Source of the DNA: Bacteroidales bacterium
GTDB taxonomy: Bacteria > Bacteroidota > Bacteroidia > Bacteroidales > VadinHA17
Reading direction: 5' to 3'
Assembly: GCA_021157415.1 (NCBI GenBank)
Contig: JAGGWN010000046.1
Coordinates: 18,839 to 82,838, forward strand
DNA: 64,000 nt
The notes beneath the pieces were generated by a model, which searched no databases, was not told where the DNA came from, and saw nothing but the letters and a program-made list of their open reading frames with translations. This document shows positions 35,489 to 45,300 of this stretch, one piece after another. Every line of letters starts with the position of its first letter. Within the stretch, counting starts at the first letter, position 1. The translations under genes and the position numbers were made by a program.

Positions 35489-36595
35489 CTAATTTTCCCG
35501 ATCAAGTTTTGCAATTTCATGTAAGAGGGCTTTGAAGGTTTTTACCCAGTTTCCTCTTCCCGCTCCTTTGATTTCTTTCCGGCCGTAAAACTGATCAATG
35601 GCATTTTCAGCACTGGTCCAAACGGTTTCCATGATTCCCTGGTACCTGTCTTTCGTAGCATCCGTAGCGTTTTCTTTAAAGTCAATCATCATTTGAAGTT
35701 GTTTTAAGGCTACCTCAGGGAGCCGGTATGGACAGGTGATCACATGAAAGCCCTTGAGGGCAAAATAAGCGGCAGTAGGGTCGGGGCGTTCATAGTGCCA
35801 GTCATTGATCACCACATCTTTCGGGATCATGTCGATGGCCCGGTAGGTATTGTTATAACTTCCTTCCCACATGCCGATGCCTGTTGTTTTTCCGTCGATA
35901 AGCCGGTCTCCCCAGATCCAGAGTTTTTTATTTCTGAGTGCCAGGTGATTTCTGATGGCTGTGACTTCTCCTGCAAATAATTCGGCATGATCCCTGCCGA
36001 TGCATCTCTTATCCATTCCTATATAAAATACTTCATCCATACCTGCATGGAAAGCCTCGGCTTCGAAAGCGTCCACAATTTCGTCGATAACATCAAAGGT
36101 CACAGCATGTAATCCGGGATGCAGCGGACAATAGCTCAGGCAATACAACCCCCACTTGTTGGGCCATTTATTAATGCCTTTATCCAGGGGAACATCCGGG
36201 GTTTCGTTGAATTGGGGATAAGCCTCCAGCAATTTCCCGACGTTTGAGAACCAGGATTGATGCCCCAGCATATTTACCTGCGGAATGATTTTTATGCCTC
36301 CTTCCCTGCAGGCTTTTACAATCTTCTTTACCTCTTTTCGGGACAGGGCATTTGAGTCAATCAACTCGGGATGTGACTTATACCGGTACCGGTAGTCAAT
36401 CCGTATGACAAGTGTGTTTATTTTCCCCGGCACAAGCTCGTTATTGATGAAATCAATGAATTGATTTACCCCTGCCGGCGTTGGAGCTGCTATGCATAAA
36501 CCCCGTACAGGCAGGATTGAATCGAGTTTTGTCTGTGTGTGTCCGGAAAAAATCAGAAGGCCGGTGATCAGAAAAAGGAAAAATAACTTTTTCAT
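35489..36595 (-). CDS. exported GH20-like glycoside hydrolase
   Basis: A 368-residue TIM-barrel protein with signal peptide (cleavage near SGHTQTK). The segment AEAFHAGMDEVFYIGMDKRC matches the HxGxDE catalytic motif of family 20 beta-N-acetylhexosaminidases, and KIIPQVNMLGHQ and IWGDRLID fit strands of that barrel. It lacks the usual N-terminal GH20b domain and is shorter than classical hexosaminidases (about 500 or more residues). Likely substrate class is N-acetylhexosaminides, but this divergent branch is little known, so the activity is inferred. Confidence 0.8.
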   Translation of the reverse strand: MKKLFFLFLITGLLIFSGHTQTKLDSILPVRGLCIAAPTPAGVNQFIDFINNELVPGKINTLVIRIDYRYRYKSHPELIDSNALSRKEVKKIVKACREGGIKIIPQVNMLGHQSWFSNVGKLLEAYPQFNETPDVPLDKGINKWPNKWGLYCLSYCPLHPGLHAVTFDVIDEIVDAFEAEAFHAGMDEVFYIGMDKRCIGRDHAELFAGEVTAIRNHLALRNKKLWIWGDRLIDGKTTGIGMWEGSYNNTYRAIDMIPKDVVINDWHYERPDPTAAYFALKGFHVITCPYRLPEVALKQLQMMIDFKENATDATKDRYQGIMETVWTSAENAIDQFYGRKEIKGAGRGNWVKTFKALLHEIAKLDREN

Positions 36596-36649
36596 AATAA
36601 TATTTTTGATAGTGAAAGTGTTGTTAAAAACGTCATGAGTTTAACCTGT

Positions 36650-37087
36650 TTAATAGTGAATGAGATGAATACAAAGATGCAGATTTTTATTTAATAAAAT
36701 TTTGCAGGATTCAAAAGAAGGAGGATGAAAACCGGGTTTGACATTGTTGGAAAAACCAAAACCCTCTGTTGGAACGCCCCAGAAATTTTTATCAAATATT
36801 TTATTATTGTTGGCATCGTGAAAGAGAGCTATGGCATAATACCCTTCCGGAACATAAAAACCACACTCGACCCGATTGCTTTTTACCGGAACTGTTTTGG
36901 AAAGATATTCCATGTTATCCTTCGGAAAATTCTCTTTTTTATTATATAATGCCACTTCGATATTTCCGGTTACTTCATGAATTTCACATACGACAATGGT
37001 TAATGTATATTTATCAGGCATGAAGCCGGTTGCGGCAGGACAGAATGGGATAAGAAAAAGTGCTAACAGTAGTGCCATCATTTTCAT
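36650..37087 (-). CDS. exported DUF2141 protein
   Basis: A 145-residue protein with signal peptide (cleavage around CPAATGF) and the DUF2141 pattern: TGNIEVALYNKKENF, then PEGYYAIALFHDANNNKIFD and GVPTEGFGFSNN. Function is unknown; the fold is probably a small beta-sandwich exposed to the periplasm. Its ATG overlaps the stop of the GNAT acetyltransferase gene by four bases (translational coupling), so the two form an operon. Two Cys near the C-terminus (ESCKILLNKNLHLCIHL) are present. Confidence 0.85.
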   Translation of the reverse strand: MKMMALLLALFLIPFCPAATGFMPDKYTLTIVVCEIHEVTGNIEVALYNKKENFPKDNMEYLSKTVPVKSNRVECGFYVPEGYYAIALFHDANNNKIFDKNFWGVPTEGFGFSNNVKPGFHPPSFESCKILLNKNLHLCIHLIHY

Positions 37088-37677
37088 TTCACAGGTTTTT
37101 TCATTCGTAAAAACATCAGATTCGTATCGCCAAACTTTATGTTGTATTCGTCGGTTTGTTTATACCCGAGATTTTCATACAAATGAATGGCTCCCTTATT
37201 ATGTTTTTCAACATCCAGTACCATGCCGGACATTTTTTCTTTGCGGCAATATTCTTCACATTTCATCAACAATGTTTTGGCCATCCCTTGCTTCCTGAAA
37301 CTTTCATATGTTGCTACATTGCTGATATAGTAATCCCCCTTTTTAATAGTGCCTATGGTTTTGTGGAAGCGCATCAAAACCGGGATATTTCTAATCAAAT
37401 TAAATTTCAGTTGTTTGATTAAAAGCCAGCCCGTTTTAAAATTTTCTTTTCTCTTGGTGTGATAGCTGTAACTCAATATCAAACTTGCAATTGCCTTGTC
37501 TTTTAAGGCAAAGAGAGTATGCTTATAACTGAAAAGGTTATGTTTTTTGATGTATAAATTTTCTAAAACTGCGTTAATATTATTCCCAAACAATCGGATA
37601 AAATAGGGGGCGGAAATCAGAATCATTTTGCCAAAATCTCTTTTATAACAAATTTCTCCTTTGATGATATGCGTCAT
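37084..37677 (-). CDS. GNAT-family N-acetyltransferase
   Basis: A 197-residue acetyl-CoA-dependent acyltransferase. The C-terminal half contains the acetyl-CoA-binding motif A (YISNVATYESFRKQGMAKTLLMKCEEYC) and motif B (GAIHLYENLGYKQTDEY). The first ~100 residues are less conserved. Substrate is unknown. Translationally coupled to the downstream DUF2141 gene. Confidence 0.88.
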   Translation of the reverse strand: MTHIIKGEICYKRDFGKMILISAPYFIRLFGNNINAVLENLYIKKHNLFSYKHTLFALKDKAIASLILSYSYHTKRKENFKTGWLLIKQLKFNLIRNIPVLMRFHKTIGTIKKGDYYISNVATYESFRKQGMAKTLLMKCEEYCRKEKMSGMVLDVEKHNKGAIHLYENLGYKQTDEYNIKFGDTNLMFLRMKKPVK

Positions 37678-37712
37678 TTCAAGTGTAATTTACTGTCTGC
37701 AAATCGCGAGTT

Positions 37713-38444
37713 TTATTGCATCTTCCTAATTCTGACTTCAATGTCTTTTTCATTTTGCAGCAGCTTGACCAGTTCCTGCGGGTTAGTGTGGCCATAGTGA
37801 TAGGGATAGAGCACAGTGGGCCGGAAAGTTCGGGCGGCTTCGGCTACCATCTCGGGTGTCATGGTATAGGGAAGATTCATAGGAAGGAATGCAATGTCTA
37901 TTCCACGGAGTTTTCTCATTTCCGGGATATTTTCCGTGTCTCCTGCAATATAGACGGTTTTGTTACCGAAACGGACGACATAACCGTTTCCATTCCCTTT
38001 GGGATGGAAAGGTTCCCCGCCGGGCCTGTGGTGGATGATATTATAGGCAGGTACCGCCCGGATAGGAATCCCGAGCAGATGAATCTCCTCTCCATTGTGC
38101 AGGATGTGTCCATGAGGATAAGTCTTATAACATAGCTGTGTAAGGACAATCTCTGTTTCGGGGGTCACAATTTTTGAAAGAGCTGCCGGATCGAGATGAT
38201 CTCCGTGCTCATGTGTGATCAGTACCAGGTTTGCTTTCGGGAGCTTTGAATAATCTCCTTCGCGGCTGACCGGATCCACATGGATCACCAGACCGTTCCA
38301 GGTAAACATCAATGTGCCGTGCCCGATAAAGGTGATCTTCAAAGGACCTTGTGAGGTTGGGAACATATCCTCTTCGTAAGTTTGCGGAGAGGCAGTATGC
38401 ATAAAGATGCCGGCAAATAACATGACGATAATTTTATGAATCAT
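37713..38444 (-). CDS. exported MBL-fold metal-dependent hydrolase
   Basis: A 243-residue metallo-beta-lactamase-superfamily protein with a short signal peptide (MIHKIIVMLFAGIFMHTASP). Motifs: FIGHGTLMFTWNGLVIHVDP, the dinuclear site THEHGDHLDP near residue 78, VYIAGDTENIPEM with the bridging Asp, and a late YPYHYGHTNP. It resembles the UlaG/UPF0173 branch rather than true beta-lactamases. Substrate unknown. It lies 35 bases upstream of the GNAT gene on the same strand. Confidence 0.88.
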   Translation of the reverse strand: MIHKIIVMLFAGIFMHTASPQTYEEDMFPTSQGPLKITFIGHGTLMFTWNGLVIHVDPVSREGDYSKLPKANLVLITHEHGDHLDPAALSKIVTPETEIVLTQLCYKTYPHGHILHNGEEIHLLGIPIRAVPAYNIIHHRPGGEPFHPKGNGNGYVVRFGNKTVYIAGDTENIPEMRKLRGIDIAFLPMNLPYTMTPEMVAEAARTFRPTVLYPYHYGHTNPQELVKLLQNEKDIEVRIRKMQ

Positions 38445-38486
38445 AATTTATAAGTTAATAGTTTAATTAAACGGGAAAGAAGTATC

Positions 38487-38750
38487 TTAAGTGGGTTTCT
38501 TATCCAGCTTTTTTACTTTCTGGTATTTTGTGCTGGCATCTATCATACGGGCCCAGTTTATCCTTGTCCCGTTTTCCAGCGATTCGTAAACATAGCCTTT
38601 ATCGGTAAGAAGTATTCTGCAGTATCCCAGTGCATAACGGAAGGACTCGACATAATCTCCTACGTGAAGTTCCTTGCCATCCATATCTGCAAAAGGGAGA
38701 TCTTCAGGCCCGCGGTGCCCCGGTTTTCTTATTCTTTTTTTTCCAAACAT
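38487..38750 (-). CDS. small conserved hypothetical protein
   Basis: An 87-residue soluble basic protein starting MFGKKRIRKPGHRGPEDL. The centre (DMDGKELHVGDYVESFRYALGYCRILLTDKGYVYESL) looks like a small beta-barrel with a G-D-Y-V turn. No family is recognised; coding is supported by composition and a clear ATG. Function unknown. Confidence 0.65.
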   Translation of the reverse strand: MFGKKRIRKPGHRGPEDLPFADMDGKELHVGDYVESFRYALGYCRILLTDKGYVYESLENGTRINWARMIDASTKYQKVKKLDKKPT

Positions 38751-38796
38751 TTTTTATTTAAAATTACGAAAAAAAAAGGAAACGGTATTTTTCTTT

Positions 38797-39348
38797 TTAA
38801 TAAAAAAGGGGAATCAGTCGGTTCGTCTTTTTTTTATAATCCAGATATTCTTTACCGAACTGTTTTGTAAGCAGTTGTTCCTCAATGCGAATCCTGTACA
38901 GCATGGTAAAAATGACAAGGATAGCGACCACTCCCAGACTGATCCAGTTGTTCAGGGATATGCCGAAACCGATGAAGGAAAGGATGGAACCGGTATAAGA
39001 GGGATGCCTGACCCGTTTATAGATACCGTCTGTTTTTAATTTATGGTTATTACGGATGGTAACATCCACGGTAAAGTATCTTCCCAAAGACCATACGGAA
39101 GCGAATCTGATTATCATCCCGCAGACAATGATCGCCAAACCGTTTAACGGTAGCGTAAGGCTATGGCTCATCGGAAACGGGAAATAGACAGCAAAGAGCA
39201 CGCCGAGGGTATTGGCCGCGGCGATGGTAATCCATATGATGCGCAAAGAACCTTTATCCTGATTCTCCCGGCCTTGTTTCCCGGAACGTAACAAACGGTT
39301 CAGGAAAATTTCCGAAAGAAACCACAGAGACCAGATTACTATAAACAT
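38797..39348 (-). CDS. isoprenylcysteine carboxyl methyltransferase (ICMT)-family membrane protein
   Basis: A 183-residue membrane protein with four to five helices. The C-terminal half carries the phospholipid/isoprenylcysteine methyltransferase signature: TDGIYKRVRHPSYTGSILSF followed by YRIRIEEQLLTKQFGKEYLDYKKKTNRLIP. In bacteria these enzymes methylate small molecules or lipids with SAM, substrate mostly unknown. Complete in length. Confidence 0.87.
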   Translation of the reverse strand: MFIVIWSLWFLSEIFLNRLLRSGKQGRENQDKGSLRIIWITIAAANTLGVLFAVYFPFPMSHSLTLPLNGLAIIVCGMIIRFASVWSLGRYFTVDVTIRNNHKLKTDGIYKRVRHPSYTGSILSFIGFGISLNNWISLGVVAILVIFTMLYRIRIEEQLLTKQFGKEYLDYKKKTNRLIPLFY

Positions 39349-39671
39349 GAGTTCGATATAAGAAAAGTAAAAATATTAATATAAAACAAGAATCGTTATT
39401 GTCTATATCTAACTGGTATATAAATAAGTAAAGCAAAAACCCTTATGAACAGCAATGTGAATTTAGTGGAAATATTTTATTTCACAGACAAATTCCGCAA
39501 AGAAATTCAGAAAATGGTCAGGGGATATCCATTAGTACACGATATCTGGAAAAGTCTCAGATAGATAATGCCTTTTATTTCAAATCCGATACCCGGATTG
39601 TTGGCATACTCATTCTTGCCTAAAAAACCGGGGGAGATGAAGTCCGCGTGCTCTATTCGTCCGGATATTTC
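39349..39671. other. gene-poor gap with possible transposase remnant
   Basis: Between two minus-strand genes. The only protein-like signal is the 39-codon plus-strand fragment at 39445-39564; nothing else convincing is seen on either strand. Confidence 0.5.
39445..39564 (+). pseudogene. possible IS982-family transposase N-terminal remnant
   Basis: A 39-codon ORF that reads MNSNVNLVEIFYFTDKFRKE at its start and then stops. The NLVEIF...DKF.KE pattern resembles the N-terminus of IS982-type transposases (a short helix before the catalytic domain). No downstream catalytic part, terminal inverted repeats or target duplication were found, so it would be a decayed fragment. Confidence 0.35.
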
Positions 39672-40358
39672 TTATTTTTGGCTTCCGTTTTTGGTTTTTA
39701 CAATGACTACGCCATTCGATCCCCTAACGCCATAAATGGCTGCACCTCCATCTTTTAAAATATTGATGCTTGCAATATCCGCAGGCTCAATGGAAGCAAA
39801 TGAGCCCTGGTCAACAACAGAACCGTCAACCACCAGTAAAGCGGCATTGCTGCTCATTACCGACTGGGAGCCACGGATAATAATCTCCCCATTCTCAATA
39901 TGCACTCCCGGAAACCGGGATTTGATCACATCATAGATGTTATTATAATGAGAAAAATCCAGTTCATTGCCACTTAGCCGGGAGGCGGCATAGAGCTTCT
40001 CCTTGTCCCTGACAATTCCGTATCCGATTGCAATATCCGCACTTCCGGGAGAAGGTTTCAGTTTGAGATTTACAAAAACATACCTGACCTTTGGTTTGAT
40101 TTTAATATTCCGTTTTATGAATCCATTGGCAGTTACCTGTAATTTATCCTGGGGCAGACAGGTTGTCGTGAAATGTCCGAGGCTATCGGAATATACGGTC
40201 TTTTTCGAGCTTTTTACCCGGATGCTCACACCGGTCAACGGGATACTGTCAAATGTGGTGACCATACCATGAATCGTTTTGGTCTGGCCGGGCGAAGGAA
40301 TTACGGAACCTATCGCGATGAGCGACCCTAATATGATCTTACTGAAAAGTAAACGCAT
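39672..40358 (-). CDS. exported CarboxypepD-reg/TonB plug-domain protein without barrel
   Basis: A 228-residue exported protein. After the signal peptide (cleavage near IPSPGQT) comes a carboxypeptidase-regulatory-like beta-sandwich (TIHGMVTTFDSIPLTGVSIRVK ... GHFTTTC) and then a TonB-receptor plug domain: YDVIKSRFPGVHIENGEIIIRG, LLVVDGSVVDQGSFASIEPADIASINILKDGGAAIYGVRGSNGVVIV. The usual 22-strand barrel is absent and the stop codon is clean, so it is a standalone plug, a type known from Bacteroidota, perhaps accessory to a TonB receptor. A perfect TATCTTTG box lies 32 bases upstream (40390-40397). Confidence 0.88.
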   Translation of the reverse strand: MRLLFSKIILGSLIAIGSVIPSPGQTKTIHGMVTTFDSIPLTGVSIRVKSSKKTVYSDSLGHFTTTCLPQDKLQVTANGFIKRNIKIKPKVRYVFVNLKLKPSPGSADIAIGYGIVRDKEKLYAASRLSGNELDFSHYNNIYDVIKSRFPGVHIENGEIIIRGSQSVMSSNAALLVVDGSVVDQGSFASIEPADIASINILKDGGAAIYGVRGSNGVVIVKTKNGSQK

Positions 40359-40389
40359 GATGAATGTTTTATGATGTATAGCGTATTCA

Positions 40390-40397
40390 CAAAGATA
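40390..40397 (-). promoter_or_regulatory. candidate -7 box of the plug-domain gene
   Basis: Minus-strand TATCTTTG, a perfect TAnnTTTG box, about 32 bases before the ATG at 40358. Confidence 0.5.
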
Positions 40398-40403
40398 AAC
40401 AAA

Positions 40404-40565
40404 CTATTCTGTTAGTACCGGTCCGATGTATCTGAATTTTAATTGCTTTAAATGCCTGAGATTTACCTGCTGGGCATGAGTATAGATCATTGAACCTGTA
40501 AAAAATAAAAAAATGGATAAAATAAAGGACCTTATCCGCTTTGAAGGATGAATGTTTGGCTGCAT
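40404..40565 (-). pseudogene. truncated N-terminus of an exported BNR/VPS10-type propeller protein
   Basis: A 53-codon minus-strand ORF. It has a convincing signal peptide (IRSFILSIFLFFTGSMIYTH, cleavage near AQQVN) followed by LKQLKFRYIGPVLTE and a stop. The KFRxIGP string is the start of the mature part of large exported WD40/BNR-repeat (VPS10-like) proteins of Bacteroidota, normally over 900 residues. A perfect minus-strand TATCTTTG box lies upstream at 40649-40656. This looks like the 5' end of such a gene left after a deletion that joined it to the plug-gene promoter. Confidence 0.55.
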
Positions 40566-40648
40566 TGTGGTAAAATAAATAAGAATTATCAGTTATCGAT
40601 TGTGATAGATTAATGAGCAGGATCAAGCATAAAGAAAGTTTCTAATTC

Positions 40649-40656
40649 CAAAGATA
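40649..40656 (-). promoter_or_regulatory. -7 box upstream of the truncated exported-protein gene
   Basis: Minus-strand TATCTTTG matching TAnnTTTG, 84 bases upstream of the ATG at 40565. Confidence 0.4.
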
Positions 40657-40819
40657 AACATTTTTGTTTTTCATGATAGATTTTGGGATTATTTTTCCTA
40701 CTAGTAAGCTGAGTTTGATAATCAACAGATAAATACCGTTCGGAAAGTTTTCCATTGGTCATATCCCCCCCAATGCACGGTACCGGATTGTGTGTTAACG
40801 AAAAGATTTTCTTGTCAGG

Positions 40820-40894
40820 GTTAACCCAATGCAGCCTTCGGATTATGCGCAATAGAGACATTTACAATAACTCTATTGCGCAATTGGGTTTAAC
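40820..40894. repeat. long nested inverted repeat
   Basis: Outer arms GTTAACCCAAT (40820-40830) and ATTGGGTTTAAC (40883-40894) enclose a perfect 12-bp inner repeat, TGCGCAATAGAG (40846-40857) and CTCTATTGCGCA (40871-40882), with a 13-base loop. A 15-base unpaired bulge lies on the left arm only. Within the 664-base gap between the plug gene and the NRAMP-like gene; the rest of that gap shows nothing else except the truncated gene. No T-run, so not a standard terminator. Confidence 0.65.
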
Positions 40895-41022
40895 ACTCTT
40901 CCTGTCATGGCAGCTGAGGAGCTAAGGAGCGAGCGCGGATAGCCCCCTTAACTTTTCAACCTCTCAACCCCAATATTTCAAATCCGAAATTATTTTAACA
41001 TCTTTGATCATATTTTTCATTT

Positions 41023-42321
41023 ATGCGCAAGCGCTTTCTGAATATCCTTTTCTGGTCGGTGATCTCGGCAGCTTTCATTGGTCCGGGAACGGTTACCACG
41101 GCAGCCAAAGCCGGCACTGTCTTTCAGTACCAACTATTGTGGGCACTGCTTTTCTCCACCATTGCCTGTATTGTGTTGCAGGAAGCGGCAGCACGGCTTA
41201 CGTTGGCTTCCGGACTGAATCTGGGGGAAGCGATCAGACGGCGATATAAAGATACTTCCCTGTTTGTATGGGTGGTAGTGTTGGTAGTTGGGGCGATTAT
41301 TCTCGGATCGGCAGCTTACGAAACGGGAAATATCCTGGGGGCTCTGGCCGGTATTCGTTTCATTGCCACCGGACCTTCCTGGTTGTGGGTGCTGCTGATC
41401 GCCGGTTTTGCTGCCGTGATGCTCAGCCGCCGTTCGGTACGGGGCGTGGCCAACGTGCTGGGTACCTTGGTGGCCGTCATGGGGATGGCTTTTTTTATTA
41501 CGGCTGTTGCCGTAAAACCTCAGCCTGTACTGTTGTTGAAAGGAATGATTCTTCCGAAGATTCCTTCCGGCAGCGGGGCCGGTTTGCTGGTACTCGGATT
41601 GATTGGCACCACGGTGGTCCCTTACAATCTCTTCCTGGGGTCAGGTATGGCCGGAGAGAAACAGTCCCTGAAAGAGATGCGTTTCGGATTGTCGGTAGCG
41701 GTGATCCTGGGTGGTCTGATCTCTATGGCTGTCCTGGTGGTAGGTACCGCGGTGCAGGGAACATTTTCATACGAGGGCCTTGTTGCGGTGCTCAGGGCCG
41801 GTACCGGCAGGTGGGCAGTGATCATATTCGGCATCGGCATGCTGGCTGCCGGCTTTACCTCGGCGGTGACCGCTCCGCTCGCGTCGGCTATCACTGCAAA
41901 GTCATTGCTCTATGAAAAAGACCGGCTTCGCCGGGGAGAGGGGAAACACGGGTTTGTCCTCACCTGGCTCGCGGTGCTCCTGACAGGAGTGGCTTTTGGC
42001 CTGGCTGATGTGAAACCGGTGCCGGTAATCATTCTGGCACAGGCTCTCAACGGACTGGTACTGCCTCTGATCACCCTGTTCCTGTTCAAGGTGATCAATG
42101 ACTCTTCTTTGATGGGAGAACATAAAAACAGCCGGGGAGCAAATCTTCTGATGTTCCTGGTCAACTGGGTGACCCTGACCCTGGGATTGTGGCAACTGAC
42201 CCAAGTAACCCTGTCTGTAACAGGAATAGAAATACAACAACAGAAAATACTAATGTCTGTGATTATAGGAGTAGCTTTTGTATTGGATGCCGTCGTGGGC
42301 AGAAAGTATTTAAAAAATTGA
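41023..42321 (+). CDS. NRAMP-fold transporter lacking canonical metal-binding motifs
   Basis: A 432-residue membrane protein of the NRAMP (SLC11) fold with about eleven helices. In metal-transporting members TM1 carries DPGN and TM6 carries an M-P-H motif. Here TM1 reads FIGPGTVTTAAKAG (Gly for Asp, Thr for Asn) and TM6 reads TTVVPYNLFLGSG (Val and Tyr for Met and His), so the divalent-metal ligands are gone. The next gene, 63 bases downstream, encodes a 5-oxoprolinase-type enzyme. YcsG-like NRAMP relatives are also found near 5-oxoprolinase genes in other bacteria. Uptake of 5-oxoproline or a related lactam is therefore the favoured inference. Confidence 0.85.
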   Translation: MRKRFLNILFWSVISAAFIGPGTVTTAAKAGTVFQYQLLWALLFSTIACIVLQEAAARLTLASGLNLGEAIRRRYKDTSLFVWVVVLVVGAIILGSAAYETGNILGALAGIRFIATGPSWLWVLLIAGFAAVMLSRRSVRGVANVLGTLVAVMGMAFFITAVAVKPQPVLLLKGMILPKIPSGSGAGLLVLGLIGTTVVPYNLFLGSGMAGEKQSLKEMRFGLSVAVILGGLISMAVLVVGTAVQGTFSYEGLVAVLRAGTGRWAVIIFGIGMLAAGFTSAVTAPLASAITAKSLLYEKDRLRRGEGKHGFVLTWLAVLLTGVAFGLADVKPVPVIILAQALNGLVLPLITLFLFKVINDSSLMGEHKNSRGANLLMFLVNWVTLTLGLWQLTQVTLSVTGIEIQQQKILMSVIIGVAFVLDAVVGRKYLKN

Positions 42322-42384
42322 ATAATGAACCCCTCCCTTATACCCTCTCTCCATGGGAGAAGATAGGAGTCATGCGGAATCGTA

Positions 42385-45300
42385 ATGGAAAGGCAAAACA
42401 ACATCAAATTATTTGTCGATACCGGCGGAACCTTTACCGACTGCATTGCCTGTTTTCCGGATGGAAAAATCGTACGGAGAAAAGTGCTGAGCCATGGTGC
42501 TATCCGCAGTATGATTCTTGAAAAGACCGGTGAGGTTTCTTTCCGTATCAACGATGACTGGGCATTGACAAAAGATATTTTAACGGGTTACCATCTGAAG
42601 GTACCGGAAAAATACGAGGTATGTGCCATGATCGGGGCCTTTGATCCGGGAAAAAGGATTCTTTCTCTGGGTAAAGTCCCTGCCCATATGCTGCCCGAAC
42701 CCGGAGATATGATTGAAATTTCGGCCGGGGAGGAGGCTCCTGTGCTGGGAGCCCGGTTGATTACCTCAACAGGGTTACGGGAATCTTTACCTCCTATGGA
42801 GGTGCGGATGGGATCTACACGCGGTACCAATACCCTGCTGGAGAAGAAGGGGATCCGTACCCTGCTGCTGATCACGAAAGGTTTTCGGGACCTGTTAAAG
42901 ATAGGCACGCAGCAACGGCCGGATATCTTTGCAAGGCACGTGGTTAAAGGGTCAGTCTTGTACGAAGAAGTGACAGAGGTGGAGGAACGCATGGATGCAG
43001 AAGGCCAAGTGCTGAAAAAACCGGATCCGGAGAGATACCGTACGGCATTAATGCGATTCAAAAAAGAAGGGTTTGAAGGGTTGGCTATTGCTTTTATGAA
43101 TGCTTACCGCAACCCCGCCCATGAACAGATGTTTGTTTGTCTGGCAGAGGATGTCGGGTTTCGTTATATAAGTGCTTCGACCTCTTTGTCGGGGATGATG
43201 CGTTTCCTTCCACGGGCAGAGACTACGGTGGTGAACGTCTATCTTTCGGGAGCTATCAGGGATTATCTGGAGAAAATAAGCAAGACCTTACCGGAAGCTT
43301 CCACCTTGCATGTGATGACCAGTTCAGGCGGACTGGTGGGTGCAGACAGTTTTCAGCCGAAAGACAGCCTCCTGAGCGGTCCTGCAGGGGGCGTCGTGGG
43401 GGCTTCTGTGAAAGGGAAACAGTCCGGTTATGACCAAATGATTGCTTTTGATATGGGAGGTACCAGCACAGATGTGTCCCGTGTTCACGGAAAATATGAC
43501 TATCGTTACGAGCTTGAGATAGGGGGCGTGCATGTCATGGCCCCCGCGTTGGCCATCGAGACGGTAGCAGCCGGCGGGGGTTCTGTATGTTCTTTTGACG
43601 GGTACCGTCTGCAGGTGGGACCGGAAAGTGCAGGTGCTCTTCCGGGCCCGGCTTGTTATGGAGCCGGTGGGCCCCTGACAATTACCGATGTGAACTTTCT
43701 GCTTGGAAGGCTGGATGTTTCGGAGTTTGGAATACCCGTGTTTCCGGAAGAGGCCCGGAAAAGACTCATGATCCTGCTGGACGGAATACGGGAGAGGACA
43801 GGGAAAAGACCTCCTGAAGAAGAAGTGCTGAACGGCTTTCTGGATATCGCCAACGAGATCATGGCCGGGGCTATACGGAAGATATCTGTAGCCCGGGGGT
43901 ATGCACCGTCGGACTATGTGCTGGTGGCCTTCGGAGGTGCCGGAGGCCTGCATGCCACCAGCGTGGCCCGCCATCTGGATATGAAAAAGGTTCTGATCCC
44001 GGAAGATGCCGGTCTGCTCAGCGCTTATGGGATTGGTCATGCCCCGATGGAACGGTTTGCTGAAAAACAGGTTCTCTTATCCGTAGAGGAGTGTGAAAAA
44101 GACCTCGACGGATTATTCCGTGAAACAGAACGGGAGGCTACCATGAAACTCAAGGGAGAAAAAGTGGATGAGAAAGAAATAATGATCCGGGATCGTCTGG
44201 TCTTTATGCGGTTTTCCGAACAGGAGTCTTCCCTGGAAATTCCATGGCGGGAAGAGAGTGACCTGCGTGAAACTTTTCGGAAAGAATACAGGCGGATTTT
44301 TGGTCATTGGAATGACCAAGGTGAGATAGAAATTGAGTCGATTCGGGTGATTGCCTCCACACGACCCGGGGAAACACAACGGGGAGACGGGTACGAAATG
44401 AAAAAATATGTACCGCACCACCACCATACCATACGTGCCCTGGTGGGAGAGAAATGGAAGGAGGTGCCGGTTTTTTTAAGAAAAGAGCTGAAACCTGGCG
44501 CCGTTGTGGAAGGTTTTGCCCTCTTGCTGGATGCCCACAGTACGACGGTGGTCGATAAAGGATGGACCTTGATCATGGATGGGAACAGGACAGCCGTCCT
44601 GACCTGGGCAGAGGAGGAGTATGACAGAAATAACAGGACGGTTCGCCATGCGGAGGTAACTGAGCTGGAATTGTTTATCAACCGGTTTACCTTTATAGCC
44701 CGCAACATGGGTTCTCTTCTGCAGCGGACAGCCATGTCGGTAAATATCAAGGAAAGGATGGATTTTTCCTGTGCCTTGCTGAGTTCGAAAGGAGAACTGG
44801 TGGTCAACGCCCCGCATATCCCGGTACATCTGGGTAGTCTGGGTGTGTGTGCCCGGAAGGTGCGGAAATATATAAAAATGGAACCGGGGGATACGGTAGT
44901 AACCAACCATCCGGCATACGGGGGATCCCACCTGCCTGATGTTACACTGATCACGCCGGTATTTACGGACGATGAACAGCTTGTCGGCTATGTGGTTAAC
45001 CGGGCTCATCATGCCGAGATCGGTGGCATACGGCCGGGTTCAATGCCGGCAGATGCTGTGAGTCTGGCAGAGGAAGGCGTAATCATTCCTCCCACCTATC
45101 TTGTAAAAAAGGGGAAAAGCCGGTGGGAGGATATACGTAAGATGTTGACACGATCGGTTTATCCCTCCCGGGCTCCCCGGGTAAACCTGGCAGACCTGAA
45201 TGCTGCCCTGGCAGCCAATCGCAGCGGGGAGGAGGCTCTGAAAATGATGGTGAGGGAGCATGGAGTTGGAAGAATTCTGAAATATATGCAACTGATTAGG

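Noticed and set aside
40610..40861. 83-codon minus-strand ORF ending in ...FFMLDPAH
   Set aside because: It spans the TATCTTTG promoter box of the truncated exported-protein gene and part of the nested inverted repeat, and has no domain-like features; treated as chance.
42322..42384. CTCTCTCCATGGGAGAAG near-palindrome between the NRAMP-like and oxoprolinase genes as a terminator
   Set aside because: Stem is short, imperfect and lacks a T-run; the two genes are more likely cotranscribed.
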